Below are positions 58,040 to 64,000 of a stretch of DNA of 64,000 nt, piece after piece. The notes under the pieces were generated by a model that was not told the origin of the DNA, ran no database searches, and worked only from the letters and a program-made list of their open reading frames with translations. Origin of the DNA: Rehmannia glutinosa (Eukaryota > Streptophyta > Magnoliopsida > Lamiales > Orobanchaceae); assembly GCA_016081115.2 (NCBI GenBank), contig JABTTQ020002608.1:868001-932000 (forward strand), given 5' to 3'. The first letter of the stretch is position 1. Every line of letters begins with the position of its first letter. Both the position numbers and the translations under genes were made by a program.

Positions 58040-58609
58040 ATGCCTTTCATCAACGACGCACCGCATATGTTTTCCGCCCGCCGTCAGCGGTCGGTCCTTT
58101 AGCCCCGCATGAGTTTTTCCAAAATAGGCAACAAGATTCGAGGGCAGAAGAGCAACCAAGTGACAACATTACTCGAAACCTCAACGACAACCACCATCGG
58201 GTTAGCAATTTTGTTCAACAAAGTATTGATAATAGGAGGGGGCCCACCCCAGATGAAGAAGATGAGATAATAAGGTGGAGCCGGGTGAATTAGAAGCTGA
58301 GAGACTATTTACTTTGGATGGTCGTGAAAATGGAGATCGCCGTGGTTTGACTAGGATGCTTATCAAACGTTTCTTGGAACGAGAAAACCATGGTCGGAGG
58401 ACAAAGATAGAGTTTGCGCGGTTTGTCTCGATGATCTTGGCCACCACCAAGAAAGTAGTCATGTTGATGATGAGATGATGATCGGAATTCTTAATTGCCG
58501 ACATGAGTTTCACGTAGGCTGCATTACAAAGTGCCTCAAAAAGAAGAACGTTTGCCCCCTCTGCAAAGCAACGGCATTAGGACACCGCTACTTTCCTGAC
58601 AAAAATTAA
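58040..58609 (+). CDS. RING-H2 E3 ubiquitin ligase paralogue (three frame breaks)
   Basis: ATG at 58040 (MPFINDAPHMFSARRQRS), downstream of a TATA box, with a stop at 58607-58609. The C-terminal frame from 58406 carries a C3H2C3 RING: CAVC, then CRHEFHVGC, then CPLC. It is close in sequence to the gene at 32767-33483, and both share ...CPLCKA.AL. The position usually Trp in KWL is Cys (TKCL). The upstream part is Asn/Gln-rich (FFQNRQQDSRAEEQ) and then has a helical charged block (LEAERLFTLDGRENGDRRGL). Three frame switches (58070-58114, 58230-58275, 58385-58406) each equal loss of one base. Possibly a functional gene with sequence errors, or a young pseudogene. Confidence 0.65.
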
Positions 58610-59883
58610 AAAAAGGACACCGCTACTTTTAATTACTAGCTAGTTTAACTAATTGCAAATACAAAATACTTTTTTTTTGTCGTATCTATATGTTTGTTAC
58701 AGGTGAAAATGTTAAATTTTGTGCCTCACCCATCCTTTCAATTAATATTGTTTCAATTTTATCAAAATTAATTAGAATTTTTGAATCTATACGCTGGCCT
58801 GTTGTATTATTTAACTTCTATTTAATTATATTTAACACAATTTGTCATTTAATTTGTACGAGTATATTATAAATATTTATTAAACTTTACGATGAAAATG
58901 TCAGCAAAAAATATAAAAATATTTAATATACGGACTCATAGACATACAAATATAATACGAACATAAACTAATTGTTCAGAAGTAATAGGTACAACTTTAT
59001 TTTAACATTGTTTTTTTATGGATTGTATTTATACTTATATTTAGATTATATAAAAAATAATTAAGGTACTTAATTAATTAATTAATTAATATTTATATTG
59101 TAGATGAATATTTTTGAATAATAGTTAGTATGTTATTAAGTGAATTGTATTTATACTTAGATTATATTAAAAAGGAAACTAATATGTAGTTTATATATTA
59201 TATTCAGTTATGACTTAACATAAATCCAGATAATTATTTAATAATAATTAGTACATTTATATATTTTTTTTAAATATTTTAATTATTTTTGTAAGAAAAA
59301 AGGTAATGATTTTTAGATTTATATAAATATTAAAAAATATTAAAATGAAGTATTATTGGCCGGGTGGTATATACGCGTTAGCCGTTAATTATATCAATAT
59401 GGAAGGAACACGTACCCAACATGGAAGTATTTAGAAAACGAAAATCTAGGGATTCTTGAACCATATGTATTTCGTGTCCTAGTCGGTGCAGGTTTGTTTT
59501 CATTTTTCGAATAGGTTTAGAAATCCTTTCAGAACTAAACTTGCTTAAACAAAGGTAAAACTCCTTATACCACTATAATTACATATCATGCGCTCCCGTC
59601 TATCAACTTCAAAATTATTATCATAATCAAAGAAATAAACACACACACGTCCAAATTAGAGACATTTATAAATATATCCAAAAAGATCATGACGAAAGGT
59701 GGTTCAAAAGTATTCCTGATGAGTGGTCTCTGAAATTTCAGGTCGATCGTCCCTCATACACAAGATCAATGCCAATTTGAGCTATGTTAATATATAAATT
59801 ATGTAATAGTCGCTATAAATAATGTAATATGTAAAAAATGATGTATTGAAAGCATAAATTTTATGGACTGATGCATATTCTAC
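58610..59883. other. intergenic, very AT-rich
   Basis: No gene. A TAAT simple repeat (TAATTAAT..., 59071-59090) and long A/T runs. Confidence 0.55.
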
Positions 59884-60141
59884 TTAATTACAAAAACACC
59901 CTTGAGGTTTGGGTTAATTACAAAAAAACCCAGAGATGTTTCAAAATTACAAAAAAAACCCAATCAGGTATAATTATGTGTTAAATTTAAGTGGGTACGG
60001 TAATATTTTTATAAATATAAGGGGGCTTTTGATATATTTTTTCTTATGAAGGGGGGAAATGTAAGATGGAATCAAACCTCAAGGGTTTTTTTGTAATTTT
60101 GTAATTAGCCCAAACCTCAGGGGTGTTTTTGTAATCATCCC
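59884..60141. mobile_element. GGGATAATTAC-family MITE
   Basis: taattacaaaaacaccc at the left pairs with gggtgtttttgtaatcatcc at the right. Internal words aggtttgggttaattacaaaaa and cccaaacctcagggg mark the same family as 35689-35995. The left terminal bases are eroded. Confidence 0.6.
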
Positions 60142-60162
60142 TCAATTTAATTAAATTCTTTT

Positions 60163-60914
60163 TGTTGGGTATCTATCAGCCTCAGATAATACGAATCGAG
60201 CACAAATACTGACTCGATAAAGAATCCTATTATACATGCCAATACAAATAGAAGTAAACTAAAAGTATATGGGATAAACCCTAAAACCGAAATATTGTGA
60301 ATTTGAAGACAGGACCAATAAACCCAAACCAAAGTTGTCACCAGAAAATCACCAAAGAACCAACAAATGGTGCCCATTGAGCCTCACCACAACAACCCTC
60401 AAAATCCCAACTCCCAGAACCAAATCGAACCACATAAACCCTAGAAAAACCACTCAAAGACCACCAAACCCTAACTCACTCAGAAACTTAAGGATTTGTC
60501 CACAGAGTAGGTGAACAAGTGAAGAAACACTCAGATCTTTCACTCAAACCCCAATATCACACAGAAATGTCACGAGCAGGTGAAATTTCTAGAGAGAGAG
60601 AGAGAAGAATCGCACATAGAGAAGATTCGAGAGAGTTTTAGAGAGAGAAGTGAGATCACAGATAATGAACTAGGGTTTTGGGTAGAGGGTTTTAATATGG
60701 TTGATCAACGGACCAGATCAAGTCACACAAATCGGATGGACTAGATATAACAAAAGGATATGCGGATGACAAAGTCGGATCCCGCAATTAATCCGAATAA
60801 GAGACCCGATAACAGATGGGCTGGAGCAAGTTGGGCTTGTTGCATGTTGGGCTGCATCTGTGGGCTTGATTATTGTAATTGGGCCAAATGAATTAAGGGC
60901 CAATAAATACAACA
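60163..60914 (-). repeat. copia 3' LTR (minus strand)
   Basis: On the minus strand it starts TGTTGTATTTATTGG right after a purine tract (plus-strand 60916-60926) and ends ...GATACCCAACA; TGTTG and CAACA are inverted. 752 bases, with an AGAGAG run at 60593-60605. Confidence 0.75.
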
Positions 60915-61141
60915 ATCTCCACCTTTGGCTCATTAGATTCGTTCTTACAAACTAGGGAAAAATTGGTCATCATCATCGCTTTAAGTGCCTACTATACAAA
61001 GGACTTGCACCCTAAGCAAACACTAAAGTAGGCTGGATTTAATCAAGTCAGACCTAAGCAAGCTTTTTGTCCAACTAGTTTTGGACTTATTAGCAAACAC
61101 ACAGTAAGCAAATAAGCCCAGGAAAATCACCAAGGGACAAC

Positions 61142-61371
61142 CTAGTCAGCAGTGTCAAAATTTAGAATTTTTAAACACGTTTTGAACTTTGATAAGGGTA
61201 GACACTTAGTACCCATATCAGCTGGATTATACTCTGATGCCACTTTTTCAAGATTAACCAAACCTTTTGAAACTATATCTCTTATGAAATGAAAACGTAC
61301 ATCAATATATTTGGTTCTATCGTGAAAAACTGGGTTTTTGCATAATTAAATATCTGACTGAGAATCAGAAA
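61142..61371 (-). pseudogene. copia RNase H C-terminus
   Basis: Minus-strand frame with NPVFHDRTKYIDVRFHFIRD, KVASEYNPADMGTKCL and the pol end KTCLKILNFDTAD plus stop at 61142-61144. It has one internal stop. It belongs with the LTR at 60163-60914, and is cut on its right by the LTR at 61372. Confidence 0.8.
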
Positions 61372-63400
61372 TGTTGGAAATTATTCGGGTCCCGGATCTA
61401 ATCCGGGCCAAATAAGATCCGGCTTTTCGATCTAATCGAACGAAAGCGGAAGCGTGGGATTTCAAAAAATCAAGTTTTAGATATAAGAACACAAGATCAT
61501 GCTTATTAAATTTATTCAAACTAAAGGAAGAAAAAGAAAATTTACCTCTTTCGATGATTTTCTTGTTCTTCGCTTTTTCTCTGTCAATCCTTCGAATCCC
61601 CGAAGCTCGTAGACACCGCGATCTTCCAATTCGAACCTCCCTATCAACGGCAGTGTGTGGGCACCCAAATAATAAATCTAAGTTCCTAACTTTTATTTTC
61701 CTACGATATACTCAACTCATGAGATCGTAGGATTGGGCTAACTGGATAGGAGGGGAATTGAACTAGGTAAAAGTTAAACCACAAAACCTCACAATTAAAA
61801 ATACCAAAACAAGATGCCTGCCGCTACGTGGGTTTTCGGCCAAGTGATTTGTTTTTCCAAATTGAAAGTTTGTTTCAATCTTTAATTGGCAAAGAATCTT
61901 GTGGACAAAACGGTTGACCGGAGTATTGCAATTTCCAATTGAGGATTGACCGAGATTGGTGTTTTTCAATTTATGAAGTGGCCGAAAAATTGTTTGTAAA
62001 TAAAACTAATGAAAACTCTTTTTCAATTGTGTAGCAAGGCGGCCGTATTGTTGTGTTGCTAATTGGTATGCCGAAAATTGTGTGTTTTAATTGTAAGATG
62101 TGATTCTCTTTTTATAGGCCTAGTTCAATCAGTTTTTCACTCCAAATTGGTTTCCTATCTATTCTAGAATTAATAATTCTAGATAGAGTCAAACTCTAAT
62201 TGATAATTATCCAATATAATTATCAAATTAATAATTATATTAATATTATAAATAACTTATATTTATTTAATTCCATATACAGTCAAACTGTAGAATATCA
62301 GATATTCCCGGAATTAGCCAATATTAATATATTAGCCCAAATATTTTGGAAAACTCTTTTCCATAAACCCTTAGGAACTGAAAATATTATTTCTAACCCA
62401 TTTACTTTAGGAAGGATAACCGGGGACCATGGACCTATAATTATAAGCTCCAATAAATCGAACAAATAATTAACTCTTTAATTAATTTATTCGACTCATT
62501 AGTTCCGATATTACTCCACTATAAATTCGAAATTGCACTCTTATAATTATAGAATATCTTACTCTACTTAATTAAGCAAATTTTGATATAATCATTACAT
62601 ATAGATTAATCCTCCATAGACAATTCATAATTGAAGCTAGGTAGTATCCGTTAAACCTCTTCAATTACCTCTTATCCTCATTTACCATTAATTCACTAGC
62701 GAATGGTTAATTTATAATCGATTATAAATTAGAGATCTCAAACCATTCGGTTCAGAATTAACAAATGAGGGAATTGTCTTTCTACTTCCCGTAAGAAGGA
62801 ATGGGTTCCATATCTCGTGAATTTATATTCCTAGTTATTTAATTCAAATGTGAATCTAAAATGCAAGTGTTGGGAATGTCGTAGGACAAACTTAAACGAG
62901 CAAATTAAGAATCACATAGAAATAAACAGGAGTCTATAATCACTCAGGATTAAGATTTATCCATATATGATCATCTAGTGATTTAATTTGATTTTCCATT
63001 TCTACAAATAAGGAATTTGTATGAAAAATTCAAATTAAATCGGTCCAAGTCCTATATGATCAAATCATATATAAATGCCCCCACTAAGATGTCTCCACAT
63101 CGACGGTCCGGATAAGACAGTCACATTCAAAATATTTTGGGCCGCATTAATGATGTTTTAATTAAAGATCCCATACTTTAATTAATTTCATCACGAACTT
63201 AATTTTAGTTTATTATCCATAATCTCAATCCTCTTGTATATAACTCTTATATACTAAGATTATGGTTACAATAAATAAACTAGGGATTTTAATGATGTTC
63301 AAGAAAATACATACAATATGCAAAAGAGTTCGAAAATAAATGTCGCTTTTATTAATAATAAAAAACAATTCATAATTCCTTTAAGGGCACTAACCCTAAA
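61372..63400 (-). repeat. probable long copia LTR (minus strand), nested
   Basis: Left end TGTTGGAAATTATTC on the plus strand. The right end, read on the minus strand, is TTAGGGTTAGTGCCCTTAAAGG, a typical LTR start of Angela/Tork-type elements. A minus-strand TATAAAAAG lies near 62110. It interrupts the copia RNase H at 61371. About 2.0 kb; the right boundary is approximate. Confidence 0.6.
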
Positions 63401-63414
63401 ACTTGCCCTAAAAC

Positions 63415-63998
63415 ATATGGGACATGTCTCTCAATTAGTAGAATGTTATCTACGTAAATCACTAAAATTGCCACTTTACATCATTGATCTGCTTGTATAC
63501 ACAAGGCTCATCAACACTTTGGTCAAAACCAAGACTTGATCATCTCATCAAATCTATGGTTCCATGACCTTGAGGCTTGCTTTAACCCATAAATGGATCT
63601 AAGCAATTTGCGGACTTTTTCGCTCTTGACCTTCGGCTACAAAACCCTATGGTTCGAATCCATTTCTTAGTTCATAGCTTCAAGCCACCTCGCTATATCG
63701 AATCCTCCATCACTTGTCGAAAAGACAATGGATCATCGTCTACCCCATCAAAGGCGCAACATTTGCCTCTTCAATTTGACGATAAGCGGATTGGTGGTCT
63801 AATCACCTCCCATTTGCGTCGAGGTATCTTGACATTCTGATTAGGTATAGTGGTAATTTTTTAGCGATTTCCCCAACAACTCTTGTTGGTTGTGGTCTGA
63901 TCTCATCAGAAAGTAACTCCTCGAGTACAACTTTACTTCGAGGTTGGAAGTTTTCTTTATAATCGTTCTCAAGAAAGATAACATTAGTCAAAACTATT
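63415..63998 (-). pseudogene. copia pol fragment at window edge
   Basis: Minus-strand pieces. Positions 63991-63803 read VIFLENDYKENF and KVVLEELLSDEI (the region between integrase and RT). A degenerate part then shows QSVDEPCVYKQIND. The catalytic box reads YVDN (63445-63456) instead of YVDD. Parts of RT and all of RNase H are missing before the LTR at 63400. The rest of the element lies beyond the window. Confidence 0.7.
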
Positions 63999-64000
63999 AC

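Noticed and set aside
1..64000. tRNA, rRNA or snoRNA genes
   Set aside because: No cloverleaf or conserved rRNA segment noticed by eye; a covariance-model scan would be needed to exclude small RNAs.

Overview
The window is nuclear DNA of a eudicot plant. It has intron-containing genes with GT-AG splicing, plant retrotransposon lineages (Athila-like gypsy, Sirevirus-like copia, plant L1-type LINE) and plant DNA-transposon families (hAT, CACTA, Mutator-like, GGGATAATTAC MITEs). I cannot name the species. Host genes are sparse: one complete HIPL1-type gene and two related RING-H2 E3 ligase genes. Most of the rest is nested mobile DNA.

Layout. 1-2253: minus-strand remnant of a retroelement carrying the plant retroelement domain 'putative plant transposon protein'. 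2254-16210: a 14-kb copia element with 1.5-kb LTRs, degenerate gag-pol and 5.3 kb between pol and the 3' LTR. 16416-18683: reversed, truncated copia piece (gag fragment, primer site, LTR). 19020-31937: an hAT-like MITE split by a 12.6-kb Athila-like gypsy element (19155-31764, target duplication ACACT). 32767-33483: RING-H2 gene (minus). 33711-34665: hAT element. 36395-41017: HIPL1-type gene (minus, 7 exons). 41991-43376: two hAT-like elements. 43795-45567: long inverted-repeat (foldback) element. 46200-50660: LINE (minus) bracketed by related 0.3-kb repeats. 51070-51653: MITE. 52166-57752: CACTA element containing a Mutator-type MITE and host-gene fragments. 58040-58609: second RING-H2 gene (plus). 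60163-64000: at least two nested, degenerate minus-strand copia elements.

How it fits together. The two RING genes face opposite ways on either side of HIPL1 and look like paralogues. The hAT, Mutator, CACTA and hAT-hosted gypsy insertions have readable target duplications, so the insertion history can be partly ordered.

Sequence quality matters here. All eight frame breaks inferred in the three host genes behave as one-base deletions. The two LTRs of the large copia element differ mainly by small indels and by swaps around CAG, CTG and CCG. I therefore treat many 'pseudogene' calls, especially in host genes, as possible consensus errors.
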